Source: Enterobacteriaceae bacterium 89 (GTDB taxonomy: Bacteria > Pseudomonadota > Gammaproteobacteria > Enterobacterales > Enterobacteriaceae). Taken from it: a stretch of DNA of 64,000 nucleotides. Positions 17,883 through 29,989 of the stretch are shown here, piece after piece. A model generated the notes under the pieces. That model did no database searches, was not told the origin of the DNA, and saw nothing but the letters and a program-made list of their open reading frames with translations. Made by a program: the position numbers and the translations under genes. The stretch is from contig RQJH01000001.1 in assembly GCA_014156375.1 (NCBI GenBank), forward strand, positions 579,546 to 643,545, written 5' to 3'. Within the stretch, counting starts at the first letter, position 1; every line of letters starts with the position of its first letter.

Positions 17883-18092
17883 TTACCAGTGATACTTATT
17901 GGAGGTTTCCCAATCTTTCACTTCTTTCTCAGCCTTGTCCTGGGCGTATCCATAACGCTCCTGAATTTTACCGACCAGCTGATCGCGCTTACCTTCAATG
18001 ACGGTGAAATCATCATCGGTGAGCTTACCCCATTTCTCTTTCACTTTACCTTTCAGCTGTTTCCAGTTTCCGCTGACTTCGTCTTTATTCAT
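17883..18092 (-). CDS. yjbJ: CsbD family stress-response protein YjbJ
   Basis: A 69-residue, highly charged, soluble protein of the CsbD family, abundant in stressed or stationary E. coli cells; its molecular role is unclear. It begins MNKDEVSGNWKQLKGKVKEKWG and ends near DWETSNKYHW. The ATG at 18092 is chosen by homology and because AGAGGA lies before it; the open frame is 19 codons longer. It lies between zur and dinF, as in E. coli. Confidence 0.9.
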   Translation of the reverse strand: MNKDEVSGNWKQLKGKVKEKWGKLTDDDFTVIEGKRDQLVGKIQERYGYAQDKAEKEVKDWETSNKYHW

Positions 18093-18241
18093 GATTCGGT
18101 CCTCTTGGTTCAGTGGTGCTGAGTGAAGTATTTTCGCCCGTTCACACATCGTTTTCTGCTGGACGTGATATTCAGTATAGGTAAGGATTTTGCCACTCAG
18201 GGATTATTCAGAATCTTTAACCATTCTGTTAAAAAAAGCCG

Positions 18242-19561
18242 CTATGAGAACCAGGTTCCCTGTTGCCAGTGACGTCGCCAAATCCACGCCAGTGAAAGAC
18301 CGCGCAGCCCGAGGAAAACCGCAAGCGACAGCCACAAACCGTGATTGCCTAACAAGGGAACCGTCAGCAGCGTCAGGGCAAAACCGGCGGCGGCGACCGC
18401 CATGCTGTTACGCATCTCGGCCCCGCGCGTGGCACCAATAAACATCCCGTCGAGCAGGTAACACCAGACGCCGATCACCGGCAATATCACCTGCCACAGC
18501 ACATAGCGATCCGCCAGTTCCCGCAGCTGCGGTATCGACGTCAGCATCGCCACAATATGCTCGCCGCCGATGGCGTAGATCAGGGCAAAGGCCAGCGCCA
18601 CAATGCCTGACTGCCGACAGGCGGCCTGCCAGACGTGAAGCAGCTGGCTACCGTCACGCGCACCGAACGCCTGCCCGGAGTGGGCCTCCACCGCATAAGC
18701 AAAGCCATCCAGCGCGTAGGCGGTAAAGGTAAGCATGGTCATCAGCACGGCGTTCACCGCCACGATATCGCTGCCCAGACGCGCGCCAAACACCGTCAAC
18801 GCACCGAAGCACAGCTGTAGCAGCAGCGAGCGCAGCATGATGTCGCGATTCAGCGCCAGCAGGCGACGGATGTTGCCGCGCCAGGCCTCTTTCAGCAGGG
18901 CAAAGGAAATGCCGCGCAGATGCAGCACACGGCGCACCATCAGCAGACCAATGAAAAAGGTGACATATTCCGAGCAGGCAGTAGCCAGCGCGGCCCCCTG
19001 CACGTTCATGTGTAAGCCCATCACCAGCCACAGATCCAGCACGATGTTCAGCACGTTACCTACCACCAGCAGGATCACCGGCGCGCGGGCGTACTGCACG
19101 CCAAGCAGCCAGCCAAGCAGCACTAAATTTGCCAGTGAAGCCGGGGCGCTCAGCCAGCGGATTTCAAGAAAGCGTCTTGCCTGCTCCAGTACGGCATCGC
19201 TGCCGCCAACAATATGCAGCGCCAGGTCGATAAGCGGGGTGCGCAGCAGCACAATCAAGGCTCCGGCCCCAAGCGCGAGCAGCAGCGGTTGCACCAGCGC
19301 GCGGGCCAGCCTGAGCGGATCTTTAGCGCCATAGGCCTGCGCCGTGAGACCCGTGGTGCTCATGCGCAGGAACAGCAGCAGCATAAACAGGAAGCTGGTC
19401 GCCATGGAGCCAATCGCCACGCCGCCGAGATAGACCGGGCTATCCAGATGCCCTATCACCGCGGTATCCACCAGTCCAAGCAGCGGTACGGTGATGTTGG
19501 AGAAAATCATTGGCAGTGCGAGACGCCACAATGCCTTATCCGCAGCAGTGAATAGCGACAT
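18242..19561 (-). CDS. dinF: MATE-family efflux protein DinF
   Basis: A 439-residue integral membrane protein of the multidrug and toxic compound extrusion family, with about 12 hydrophobic segments, SOS-induced as the second gene of the lexA operon. GLVDTAVIGHLDSP near residue 28 is the family signature. The ATG at 19561 gives MSLFTAADKALWRLALP, matching E. coli from the conserved point. The frame continues upstream to 19615, but that stretch overlaps the intergenic hairpin, which argues against the longer form. Substrate not known from sequence. Confidence 0.92.
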   Translation of the reverse strand: MSLFTAADKALWRLALPMIFSNITVPLLGLVDTAVIGHLDSPVYLGGVAIGSMATSFLFMLLLFLRMSTTGLTAQAYGAKDPLRLARALVQPLLLALGAGALIVLLRTPLIDLALHIVGGSDAVLEQARRFLEIRWLSAPASLANLVLLGWLLGVQYARAPVILLVVGNVLNIVLDLWLVMGLHMNVQGAALATACSEYVTFFIGLLMVRRVLHLRGISFALLKEAWRGNIRRLLALNRDIMLRSLLLQLCFGALTVFGARLGSDIVAVNAVLMTMLTFTAYALDGFAYAVEAHSGQAFGARDGSQLLHVWQAACRQSGIVALAFALIYAIGGEHIVAMLTSIPQLRELADRYVLWQVILPVIGVWCYLLDGMFIGATRGAEMRNSMAVAAAGFALTLLTVPLLGNHGLWLSLAVFLGLRGLSLAWIWRRHWQQGTWFS

Positions 19562-19580
19562 GAAGAAATCCGTGAGGTAT

Positions 19581-19616
19581 AGGGGAAAAACAAAGTGGCG
19601 CCAGAATAGCGCCACT
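19581..19616 (-). terminator. Hairpin with T run inside the lexA-dinF operon
   Basis: Read on the minus strand, AGTGGCGC and GCGCCACT form an 8-bp stem followed by TTTGTTTTT. It lies between the lexA stop and the dinF start and probably lets only part of lexA transcription reach dinF. Confidence 0.65.
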
Positions 19617-19647
19617 GAGAACTTTTTTTACCGTTCCGGAAGGGGAA

Positions 19648-20256
19648 TTACAGCCATTCACCGTTGCGGATCACGCCAACGGCCAGCCCTTCGATGGAGA
19701 AGTTCTGCTCGCGCAGGTTAACCACAATCGGGGAAAACTCGCTGTTTTCCGGCAGAAGCTCAACGGTGCTGCCTTGTTTTTTCAGGCGTTTCACAGTCAC
19801 TTCGTCGTCGATACGCGCGACCACGACCTGGCCGTTACGCACGTCCTGGGTTTTGTGAACGGCCAGCAGATCGCCGTCCAGAATGCCGATATCGCGCATT
19901 GACATCCCACTGACGCGCAGCAGGAAATCCGCGCTCGGCTTGAACATTGCCGGGTCGACCTGATAGTGGCCTTCGATATGCTGTTGAGCCAGCAACGGCT
20001 CACCGGCGGCAACCCGCCCGATCAGCGGAATGCCCTCTTCTTCTTCCACCAGCAGGCGGATACCGCGGGACGCACCGGAGACAATCTCAATGACGCCTTT
20101 ACGTGCCAGCGCTTTCAGGTGCTCTTCAGCCGCGTTCGGGGAACGAAACCCCAGGCGCTGCGCGATTTCCGCACGCGTTGGTGGCATGCCCGTCTGGCTG
20201 ATGTGATCCCGGATGAGATCAAACACCTCTTGCTGCCTGGTCGTTAACGCTTTCAT
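19648..20256 (-). CDS. lexA: LexA repressor
   Basis: A 202-residue SOS repressor that cleaves itself when stimulated by RecA filaments. The N-terminal winged helix-turn-helix contains [20 protein letters not shown]. The cleavage bond is Ala84-Gly85 (RVAAGEP), and the serine-lysine dyad is Ser119 (SGMSM) and Lys156 (TVKRLKK). Length equals the E. coli protein. Two LexA boxes lie just upstream, so it represses its own promoter. It is co-transcribed with dinF across a hairpin. Confidence 0.98.
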   Translation of the reverse strand: MKALTTRQQEVFDLIRDHISQTGMPPTRAEIAQRLGFRSPNAAEEHLKALARKGVIEIVSGASRGIRLLVEEEEGIPLIGRVAAGEPLLAQQHIEGHYQVDPAMFKPSADFLLRVSGMSMRDIGILDGDLLAVHKTQDVRNGQVVVARIDDEVTVKRLKKQGSTVELLPENSEFSPIVVNLREQNFSIEGLAVGVIRNGEWL

Positions 20257-20264
20257 TCCGCCCC

Positions 20265-20280
20265 CTGGGTGTATATACAG
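20265..20280. promoter_or_regulatory. LexA box, lexA-proximal
   Basis: CTGGGTGTATATACAG fits CTG-N10-CAG, 9 bp upstream of the lexA start codon. Confidence 0.9.
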
Positions 20281-20285
20281 TTATG

Positions 20286-20301
20286 CTGTGAGTATATACA
20301 G
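20286..20301. promoter_or_regulatory. LexA box, lexA-distal
   Basis: CTGTGAGTATATACAG fits CTG-N10-CAG. It is 21 bp, two helical turns, from the proximal box, as in E. coli. Confidence 0.93.
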
Positions 20302-20365
20302 TTGATGGCGAATTTGGAACCACAAAACGCACAAAAAACCAGATGGTTGCGTAAATACGTCGTTG

Positions 20366-20734
20366 CTATCGCAAATGCGACCACAGCAAGGTTCCCCAGG
20401 TGATCAGCGCAACGAGGATCGCCAGCGTCACCGCCGCCGAACCCATATCTTTCGCCCGCCCGGAAAGTTCATGATGTTCCGGGCCGATGCGGTCCACCAC
20501 CGCTTCAATCGCGCTGTTCAAAATTTCCACTATCATCACCATAAGGACCGAGCCGATCAGCAGCACGCGGGTGATCGCATCGACATCCAGCCAGCAGGCA
20601 ATGATGATGGCAAGTACGACCGCTACTCCCTCCTGGCGAAAGGCCGCTTCGTTTTTCCACGCTGCGCACAATCCTTTCCAGGAATAGCCCGTAGCCTTGA
20701 TGATTCGGGTGAACCCAGTGGTATTATTAGCCAT
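20366..20734 (-). CDS. dgkA: Diacylglycerol kinase DgkA
   Basis: A 122-residue inner-membrane trimeric kinase that phosphorylates diacylglycerol released when membrane-derived oligosaccharides are made, returning it to phospholipid synthesis. It has an N-terminal amphipathic helix and three transmembrane helices. The catalytic motif NEAAFRQEG and EILNSAIEAVVDRIG are intact. The ATG at 20734 follows AAGG by 8 bases and gives the E. coli length; an in-frame TTG at 20737 would add one residue. It is divergent from plsB, another phospholipid gene. Confidence 0.96.
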   Translation of the reverse strand: MANNTTGFTRIIKATGYSWKGLCAAWKNEAAFRQEGVAVVLAIIIACWLDVDAITRVLLIGSVLMVMIVEILNSAIEAVVDRIGPEHHELSGRAKDMGSAAVTLAILVALITWGTLLWSHLR

Positions 20735-20864
20735 CAAAAGAACCTTTTATCTTTATTCAACGTCAATGTGACTGCGCGCCCAAAGCGGTAGAACAGATAT
20801 TCTGTGCACTTTCTGTTATCCTTGCGGCGCATTTGCATGATTAACCAGAGGCTTTACATCGTTT

Positions 20865-23285
20865 ATGTCTGGCTGGCCACGAATTTACTACAAATTACTG
20901 AATTTACCATTAAGCGTGCTGGTAAAAAGCAAGTCCATTCCGGCAAATCCTGCCCAGGAACTTGGGCTCGATACCTCACGCCCGATTATGTACGTTCTGC
21001 CCTATAACTCGAAGGCGGATCTGCTGACGTTACGCGCCCAGTGTCTGGCGCACGATCTTCCGGACCCGCTGGAGCCGCTGCTGATCGATGGTACCGAGCT
21101 GCCGCGCTACGTGTTCATTCACGGCGGGCCACGCGCGTTTACCTACTACACGCCGAAAGAAGAATCCATCAAGCTGTTCCATAACTATCTGGATTTGCAT
21201 CGCAGCAACCCGGATCTGGACGTGCAGATGGTGCCGGTGTCCGTGATGTTTGGCCGCTCACCGGGCCGTGAAAAAGGCGAAGTTAACCCGCCGCTGCGCA
21301 TGATGAACGGCTTCCAGAAGTTCTTCGCCGTCACCTGGCTTGGTCGCGACAGCTTTGTGCGCTTCTCGCCTTCCGTTTCTCTGCGCCGCATGGCAACCGA
21401 GCACGGCACTGACAAGATTATCGCCCAAAAACTGGCTCGCGTGGCGCGTACCCACTTCGCCCGCCAGCGTTTAGCCGCCGTCGGCCCACGTTTGCCAGCC
21501 CGCCAGGACCTGTTCAACAAGCTGCTGGCCTCGAAGGCCATCGCGCGTGCGGTTGAAGATGAAGCGCGCAGCAAAAAAATCTCCCACGAGAAGGCGCAGC
21601 AAAACGCCATCGCGCTGATGGAAGAGATTGCCGCGAACTTCTCCTACGAGATGATCCGCCTGACGGACCGCGTGCTGAGCTTTACCTGGAACCGCCTGTA
21701 TCAGGGGATCAACGTGCACAACGCCGAGCGCGTGCGCCAGCTGGCCCACGACGGCCATGAGATAGTGTATGTGCCCTGCCACCGCAGCCACATGGACTAC
21801 CTGCTGCTCTCCTACGTGCTTTATCACCAGGGCCTGGTGCCGCCGCACATCGCTGCGGGCATCAACCTGAACTTCTGGCCGGCCGGGCCGCTGTTCCGCC
21901 GTCTGGGTGCGTTCTTTATTCGCCGTACCTTCAAGGGCAACAAGCTCTACTCCACCGTGTTCCGCGAATATCTCGGCGAGCTGTTCAGCCGCGGCTACTC
22001 CGTTGAGTACTTTGTGGAAGGCGGGCGCTCCCGTACCGGTCGTCTGCTCGATCCGAAAACCGGCACCCTGTCGATGACCATCCAGGCGATGCTGCGCGGC
22101 GGTACTCGCCCTATCACTCTTGTGCCAATCTACATCGGCTACGAGCACGTGATGGAAGTGGGCACCTACGCCAAAGAGCTGCGCGGTGCCACCAAAGAAA
22201 AAGAAAGCCTGCCGCAGATGCTGAAAGGCCTGAGCAAGCTGCGTAACCTCGGTCAGGGCTACGTGAACTTCGGTGAACCGCTGCCGCTGATGACCTACCT
22301 CAACCAGCACGTTCCGGAATGGCGCGAGTCTATCGACCCGATCGAATCCATTCGTCCGGCCTGGCTGACGCCGACGGTGAATAACATCGCCGAAGATCTG
22401 ATGGTACGCATCAACAACGCCGGGGCAGCCAACGCCATGAACCTGTGCGTGACGGCGCTGCTGGCTTCCCGCCAGCGTTCACTGACTCGTGAGCAGCTCA
22501 CCGAGCAGTTAGAGTGCTATCTGCAGCTGATGCGCAACGTGCCTTACTCACCGGACTCCACCGTTCCTGCCCTTAGCGCAAGCGAGCTTATCGATCACGC
22601 GCTGCAGATGAACAAGTTCGAAGTCGAGAAAGATACCATCGGCGATATCATCATTCTGCCGCGCGAACAGGCGGTGTTGATGACCTACTATCGCAACAAC
22701 ATCACCCATATGCTGATGATCCCGTCGCTGCTGGCCGCTATCGTGACCCAGCATCGCAAAATGTCCCGTGCGGACATGATCCATCACGTTGAGATGCTGT
22801 ATCCGATGCTGAAAAGCGAGCTGTTCCTGCGCTGGGAAAAAGCCGAGCTGGCCGGTGTTATCGACCTGCTGCTGGCTGAAATGCAGCGTCAGGGACTGGT
22901 GAGCATCGACAACGACCAGGTCAGCATCAACCCGTCGCATTCCCGCACCCTGCAGCTGCTGGCGGCTGGTGCGCGTGAAACGCTGCAACGCTACGCCATC
23001 ACCTTCTGGCTGCTGAGCACCAATCCGTCGATCAACCGCAGCACGCTGGAGAAAGAGAGCCGCACGGTGGCTCAGCGTCTCTCCGTTCTGCACGGCATTA
23101 ACGCGCCGGAGTTCTTCGACAAAGCCGTGTTCAGCACCCTGGTTCTGACGCTGCGCGACGAAGGCTACATCAGCGATACCGGCGATGCCGAACCGTCTGA
23201 GACGCTGAAAATCTACCAGCTGCTGGCGGAGCTTATCGCTTCCGACGTGCGCCTGACGATTGAAAGCGCCAGTCAGGACGCCTGA
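20865..23285 (+). CDS. plsB: Glycerol-3-phosphate acyltransferase PlsB
   Basis: An 806-residue peripheral inner-membrane enzyme that adds the first acyl chain to glycerol-3-phosphate, from acyl-ACP or acyl-CoA. The catalytic HX4D motif is His306 to Asp311 (HRSHMD). The later acyltransferase motifs are [21 protein letters not shown] and [10 protein letters not shown]. The N-terminus [17 protein letters not shown] and the length match E. coli. The binding site AGAGG is rather far (13 bases) from the ATG. A strong terminator follows. Confidence 0.97.
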   Translation: MSGWPRIYYKLLNLPLSVLVKSKSIPANPAQELGLDTSRPIMYVLPYNSKADLLTLRAQCLAHDLPDPLEPLLIDGTELPRYVFIHGGPRAFTYYTPKEESIKLFHNYLDLHRSNPDLDVQMVPVSVMFGRSPGREKGEVNPPLRMMNGFQKFFAVTWLGRDSFVRFSPSVSLRRMATEHGTDKIIAQKLARVARTHFARQRLAAVGPRLPARQDLFNKLLASKAIARAVEDEARSKKISHEKAQQNAIALMEEIAANFSYEMIRLTDRVLSFTWNRLYQGINVHNAERVRQLAHDGHEIVYVPCHRSHMDYLLLSYVLYHQGLVPPHIAAGINLNFWPAGPLFRRLGAFFIRRTFKGNKLYSTVFREYLGELFSRGYSVEYFVEGGRSRTGRLLDPKTGTLSMTIQAMLRGGTRPITLVPIYIGYEHVMEVGTYAKELRGATKEKESLPQMLKGLSKLRNLGQGYVNFGEPLPLMTYLNQHVPEWRESIDPIESIRPAWLTPTVNNIAEDLMVRINNAGAANAMNLCVTALLASRQRSLTREQLTEQLECYLQLMRNVPYSPDSTVPALSASELIDHALQMNKFEVEKDTIGDIIILPREQAVLMTYYRNNITHMLMIPSLLAAIVTQHRKMSRADMIHHVEMLYPMLKSELFLRWEKAELAGVIDLLLAEMQRQGLVSIDNDQVSINPSHSRTLQLLAAGARETLQRYAITFWLLSTNPSINRSTLEKESRTVAQRLSVLHGINAPEFFDKAVFSTLVLTLRDEGYISDTGDAEPSETLKIYQLLAELIASDVRLTIESASQDA

Positions 23286-23303
23286 GAGTAGTGCGTAAAT
23301 AAG

Positions 23304-23335
23304 AAAGCCGGGGCAACCCGGCTTTTTGCATTTTT
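23304..23335 (+). terminator. Terminator after plsB
   Basis: AAAGCCGGG and CCCGGCTTT pair around GCAA, followed by TTGCATTTTT. It separates plsB from the lac cluster. Confidence 0.85.
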
Positions 23336-23404
23336 GTCGCTTGCATTCAGATGGGCATTGCCTTCATAAAGAGCACTGATTTCTGCGAGGTTCAGGAGCC
23401 CATT

Positions 23405-24016
23405 ATGTCGATGAGAGAAAGACTTGCGAAAGGAATGCTATTCACGGATATGTGTGAAGGCCTTCCGGAAGAGAGACTGCGCGGTAAAGAGCTGATGTAT
23501 GACTTTAACCACACTCGCCCGTCAGAGGTGGAGAAAAGGATCGGGCTCATCCGTGAAATGCTGGGCAAAGTGGGCAAAAATGCCTGGATTGAGCCTCCGC
23601 TAAATTTTGCCTACGGCCGCAATATCTTCGTCGGCGATAACTTCTACGCCAACTTCAATCTGACCGTCATCGACGACTATCACGTCACTATTGGCAACAA
23701 CGTGCTGATAGGTCCAAACGTCACCCTGTCCGTCACCGGTCATCCCATCGATCCGGAATTAAGAAACACCGGACAAAAGTACGCTTTCCCGATTACCATT
23801 GGCGATAACGTCTGGATAGGCGGACGCGCGGTCATTAATCCCGGTGTGACCATTGGTGAAAACAGCGTGATTGGCTCCGGGAGCGTGGTGACCCGTGATA
23901 TTCCCGCCAACGTGGTGGCCGCAGGCGTCCCCTGCCGGGTAATCAAAACCATTACGGAACGCGACAAAGAATTTTACTTCAGAGATCTGCGCGTTGAGCC
24001 GCAGACCAATGCCTGA
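23405..24016 (+). CDS. lacA: Galactoside O-acetyltransferase, LacA-like
   Basis: A 203-residue acetyltransferase, the same length as E. coli LacA, that transfers acetyl from acetyl-CoA to galactosides. The left-handed beta-helix (hexapeptide repeats, about residues 70-185) is clear: IGNNVLIGPNVTL, IGDNVWIGGRAVINPGVTIG, VIGSGSVV. The N-terminal LFTDMCEGLPEERLRGKELM is strongly LacA/maa-like, and the catalytic His is in SVTGHP. AGGAG lies 7 bases before the ATG; an ATG two codons later is possible. lacI starts 13 bases after the stop, so the two probably form one unit. A maltose acetyltransferase role cannot be excluded, but the lac context favours LacA. Confidence 0.85.
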   Translation: MSMRERLAKGMLFTDMCEGLPEERLRGKELMYDFNHTRPSEVEKRIGLIREMLGKVGKNAWIEPPLNFAYGRNIFVGDNFYANFNLTVIDDYHVTIGNNVLIGPNVTLSVTGHPIDPELRNTGQKYAFPITIGDNVWIGGRAVINPGVTIGENSVIGSGSVVTRDIPANVVAAGVPCRVIKTITERDKEFYFRDLRVEPQTNA

Positions 24017-24029
24017 AAAAGGAACCGGC

Positions 24030-25112
24030 ATGAAAAGCAAATCAGTCACGCTGTACGATGTCGCGGAGCATGCCGGGGTTTCCTATCAGACGGTTTCCAG
24101 GGTCATCAACCAGGCGGCCCATGTTTCAGGGAAAACACGTCTGAAGGTTGAGGCCGCGATGGAAGCCCTGAACTATGTTCCTAACCGCGTGGCGCAGCAG
24201 CTCGCCGGAAAGCTAAGTCAGACGCTGGGTCTGGTGACTACCAACCTTTCGCTACACGCCCCTTCGCAAATCGCCGCCGCCGTGAAAACCCAGGCCGGGA
24301 AAATGCAGTTCAACGTGGTGATATCGATGCTCGAGCAGCCCGGTCTGGCAGCCAGCAAAGCGGCGGTACAAAGCCTGCTGTCTCAACGAGTCGACGGGCT
24401 GATCGTCAACATTCCTCTGGAAAACAGCGACGCCCTTGCCCTTCAGGAAGCCTGTGGTGCTGTGCCCGCTATGTTCCTGGATGTCTCCCCCGATTTGCCC
24501 GCTAACAGCACCATTTTTGACCCTTTGGCTGGCGCACGGCTTGGCGTGGAACATCTGGTCGAACTGGGCCATCGCAGCATTGCGATTTTGAACGGCCCGC
24601 AGAGTTCCGTTTCAGCTCGCCTGCGCTATGAAGGCTGGCTGCAAATGCTTCTTCAGCATCAGTTGAAGCCCGTCGTGGTGATGGAAGGCGACTGGAGTTC
24701 AATCTCGGGCTTTGAGCAGGTTTCCCGTCTGCTTCTTGAAGGCAAAACGCCTGGAGCCATTATTGTCGCCAACGATCAGATGGCGCTAGGAGCCCTCCGC
24801 GCGCTTGCCGAGCACGGGCTTCGCGTTCCGGCAGATGTGTCGGTCGTTGGTTATGACGATACAGAAGACAGTGCGTGCTTTATTCCCCCGCTGACCACCA
24901 TCAAGCAGGATTTCAAAGCTCTGGGTAAGGCCTGCGTCGAACGGCTGGTTACGCAGATCCAGCATCCAAACGCTCAACCGTCTGCACAAACCCTTCCCGT
25001 CACGCTGGTTGAACGCAAAACCACCGCAGCCCCAAATAATGACGTACCGCAGGCGAAAGCGCTGGCGGATGAGCTGGCACAACTCGCCCGAAGAGTGGCT
25101 AAGCTCGGTTAG
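24030..25112 (+). CDS. lacI: Lactose operon repressor LacI
   Basis: A 360-residue LacI-family repressor, exactly the E. coli length. The N-terminal DNA-binding domain is VTLYDVAEHAGVSYQTVSRV with the Tyr-Gln recognition pair, followed by the hinge helix NRVAQQLAGK. The core domain follows. A C-terminal leucine-rich helix (LADELAQLARRVAKL) is retained, so tetramers and DNA looping are expected. AGGA lies 6 bases before the ATG at 24030. It is downstream of lacA and upstream of lacZ, all on one strand, unlike E. coli where lacA ends the operon. A lac operator very like O1 lies in front of lacZ. Confidence 0.93.
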   Translation: MKSKSVTLYDVAEHAGVSYQTVSRVINQAAHVSGKTRLKVEAAMEALNYVPNRVAQQLAGKLSQTLGLVTTNLSLHAPSQIAAAVKTQAGKMQFNVVISMLEQPGLAASKAAVQSLLSQRVDGLIVNIPLENSDALALQEACGAVPAMFLDVSPDLPANSTIFDPLAGARLGVEHLVELGHRSIAILNGPQSSVSARLRYEGWLQMLLQHQLKPVVVMEGDWSSISGFEQVSRLLLEGKTPGAIIVANDQMALGALRALAEHGLRVPADVSVVGYDDTEDSACFIPPLTTIKQDFKALGKACVERLVTQIQHPNAQPSAQTLPVTLVERKTTAAPNNDVPQAKALADELAQLARRVAKLG

Positions 25113-25114
25113 TT

Positions 25115-25130
25115 TGTGAGCGCTATCACC
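25115..25130. promoter_or_regulatory. CRP site, also resembling an auxiliary lac operator
   Basis: TGTGAGCGCTATCACC matches the CRP core at nine of ten bases. Its centre is 25 bp from the lacZ -35 box, as in E. coli lac. TTGTGAGCG at 25114-25122 also equals the left half of the O1 operator, placed 71 bp from it. Confidence 0.7.
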
Positions 25131-25147
25131 GAATTCGGCTCCGGCGC

Positions 25148-25176
25148 TTTACACCCTTCTGCCTGAAAATCATATT
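25148..25176 (+). promoter_or_regulatory. lacZ promoter
   Basis: -35 TTTACA (25148-25153), 17-bp spacer, -10 CATATT (25171-25176). The -35 equals that of E. coli lac; the -10 is weak, as expected for a CRP-dependent promoter. Confidence 0.65.
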
Positions 25177-25182
25177 GAGCCA

Positions 25183-25201
25183 AATTGTGAGCGGATCACA
25201 A
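25183..25201. promoter_or_regulatory. Primary lac operator (O1-like)
   Basis: AATTGTGAGCGGATCACAA differs from the corresponding 19 bases of E. coli O1 at one position. It begins at the expected transcription start and ends 20 bp before the lacZ ATG. Confidence 0.85.
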
Positions 25202-25209
25202 AAACCTAA

Positions 25210-28317
<3,108 letters not shown>

Positions 28318-28321
28318 TCTG

Positions 28322-28418
28322 ATTGCCTGATGGCGGATTGCCCGGCGGCGCTTCGCTTGCACGGACCTACAAAAAGAATGCTTTCGTAGGTCCGGTAAGC
28401 GTCAGCGCCACCGGGCAA
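28322..28418. repeat. BIME/REP-type palindrome after lacZ
   Basis: TTGCCCGGCGGCGCTTCGC and GCGCCACCGGGCAA form outward arms around two inner copies of the GTAGGTCCGG/CGGACCTAC motif. It separates convergent lacZ and ubiA and may act as a transcription end. Confidence 0.75.
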
Positions 28419-28422
28419 GCTT

Positions 28423-29292
28423 TTAAACGAGGTAACTCATCGCCAGGCCGATAAACAGCACCAGCCCGACGTAGTTATTGTTCAGGAAGGCTTTAAAGCA
28501 CGCATCGCGTTCGCGGTCTTTGATCAGCTTCTGCTGGTAAATAAACAGCGCTCCGGCCACGAACACCGACCAGTAAAACTCCCAGTTCAATCCGCTCAGC
28601 CAGCCGACGGTCGCCATCAGTGCCAGCACGGCAATCTGCAGCAGACCGATAATCAGCTTGTCGTTTTTACCAAACAGGATCGCCGTGGATTTGATGCCGA
28701 TTTTCAGGTCGTCGTCGCGGTCCACCATCGCATACTGCGTATCGTAAGCCACGGCCCAGCATATATTCGCCAAGAACATCAGCCAGCAGCTTAGCGGCAG
28801 CGCTTCGCTGACGGCGGCATAGGCCATCGGGATAGACCAGCCGAACGCTGCCCCCAGCACCACCTGCGGCAGATGGGTGTAGCGCTTCATAAACGGATAC
28901 ACCCACGCCAGCGCCAGCCCGGCGACCGACAGCAAAATGGTCATCTTGTTGAGCGTCAGCACCAGCAGGAAAGAGAGCAGCACCAGCACCACGAACAGTA
29001 CGCGCGCCTCTTTTTCACTGACGTCGCCGCTTGGCAGCGGGCGATGAGCGGTGCGCTTCACATGACCATCGAATTTACGGTCAGCATAGTCATTCACCAC
29101 GCAGCCTGCGGCGCGCATCAGCCAGACGCCCGCCACAAATACCCCGAGGATCCACAGCGGCGGAATACCCGGGCTTGCCACCCACAAGGCCCACAGCGTC
29201 GGCCACAGCAGCAGCAGGGTGCCGATCGGTTTATCTGTGCGCATCAGCCTGTTATAGGCCTGAAACTTATTCTGCGTCAGACTCCTCTCCAT
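28423..29292 (-). CDS. ubiA: 4-hydroxybenzoate octaprenyltransferase UbiA
   Basis: A 289-residue integral membrane prenyltransferase that joins the polyprenyl tail to 4-hydroxybenzoate in ubiquinone synthesis. The two aspartate-rich motifs are NDYADRKFD (about residue 71) and [12 protein letters not shown] (about residue 190), in a protein with 8-9 hydrophobic helices. It lies 12 bp downstream of ubiC, which makes its substrate, so they form one operon as in E. coli. Confidence 0.97.
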   Translation of the reverse strand: MERSLTQNKFQAYNRLMRTDKPIGTLLLLWPTLWALWVASPGIPPLWILGVFVAGVWLMRAAGCVVNDYADRKFDGHVKRTAHRPLPSGDVSEKEARVLFVVLVLLSFLLVLTLNKMTILLSVAGLALAWVYPFMKRYTHLPQVVLGAAFGWSIPMAYAAVSEALPLSCWLMFLANICWAVAYDTQYAMVDRDDDLKIGIKSTAILFGKNDKLIIGLLQIAVLALMATVGWLSGLNWEFYWSVFVAGALFIYQQKLIKDRERDACFKAFLNNNYVGLVLFIGLAMSYLV

Positions 29293-29304
29293 TCTTTCTT
29301 CCTC

Positions 29305-29802
29305 TTAATACAGCGGTGATGCCGGTAAAAACAGCTCGGTCAGCAGCAGCGGTTTTCCACTCAGCCGCAGGCGGGAACGACGCCCCCACAGCTCAGCATC
29401 TTTACCAATCTCAATAAAATCACGGCTCAGGGTCGATGATGTAAACAGGTAGCGCCCGAGCGGCGTATCGCCGAGCTGCTGCAATCGCAGCTCCGGGCCG
29501 CTGAGGGTCGATTCAGGCACCACGGTACGCCCGGCAAGCCAGGGTTCACCGTCGGCGCAGAGCAAAATTTCACGCAGCCAGTAGCGCGATTCTTCAGGCA
29601 GCAGCGTGAGCTCTTCAGCGACCTCTTCGGGGCCAACGAAATCTTCGCGGATCAGCGTCACCGTCACCCGTTTCCCCTGCTGCTCGAAACGTTTGGTCAT
29701 GGAATCTTCCAGCAGCAGCCAGTCGCGCAGCTCTGCGTCGAGTTCCGGAAGGGTGGCGAAATAGCTTAGCGCGCGCAGTTGCGCCAGCGCAGGGTGTGAC
29801 AT
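29305..29802 (-). CDS. ubiC: Chorismate pyruvate-lyase UbiC
   Basis: A 165-residue cytoplasmic enzyme that converts chorismate to 4-hydroxybenzoate and pyruvate. Conserved parts include [34 protein letters not shown], the region around TPLGRYLF, and [21 protein letters not shown]. The ATG at 29802 follows GGAGAACAGGT and gives the E. coli length; the frame runs 6 codons further. First gene of ubiCA. Confidence 0.96.
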   Translation of the reverse strand: MSHPALAQLRALSYFATLPELDAELRDWLLLEDSMTKRFEQQGKRVTVTLIREDFVGPEEVAEELTLLPEESRYWLREILLCADGEPWLAGRTVVPESTLSGPELRLQQLGDTPLGRYLFTSSTLSRDFIEIGKDAELWGRRSRLRLSGKPLLLTELFLPASPLY

Positions 29803-29920
29803 ACCTGTTCTCCGGGTCAAAACTTATCGGCATTGTATCGCAGAAAAGCGTGAACGGGAGGAGGAAAGACGAATATACGATCTTCTGCGCAACAGCGATG
29901 CAACATCAGCCGCTGCGTCA

Positions 29921-29950
29921 GAAAAAGCGGCGCGTCCGGATGGACGCACC
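29921..29950 (-). terminator. Terminator after malM
   Basis: GTGCGTCC and GGACGCGC on the minus strand form a stem with an ATCC loop and one G-U pair, followed closely by CTTTTTC. Confidence 0.6.
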
Positions 29951-29989
29951 GAAGGGCAATTGCCTAAACATCGGCAGTGCGGGGAAAAC

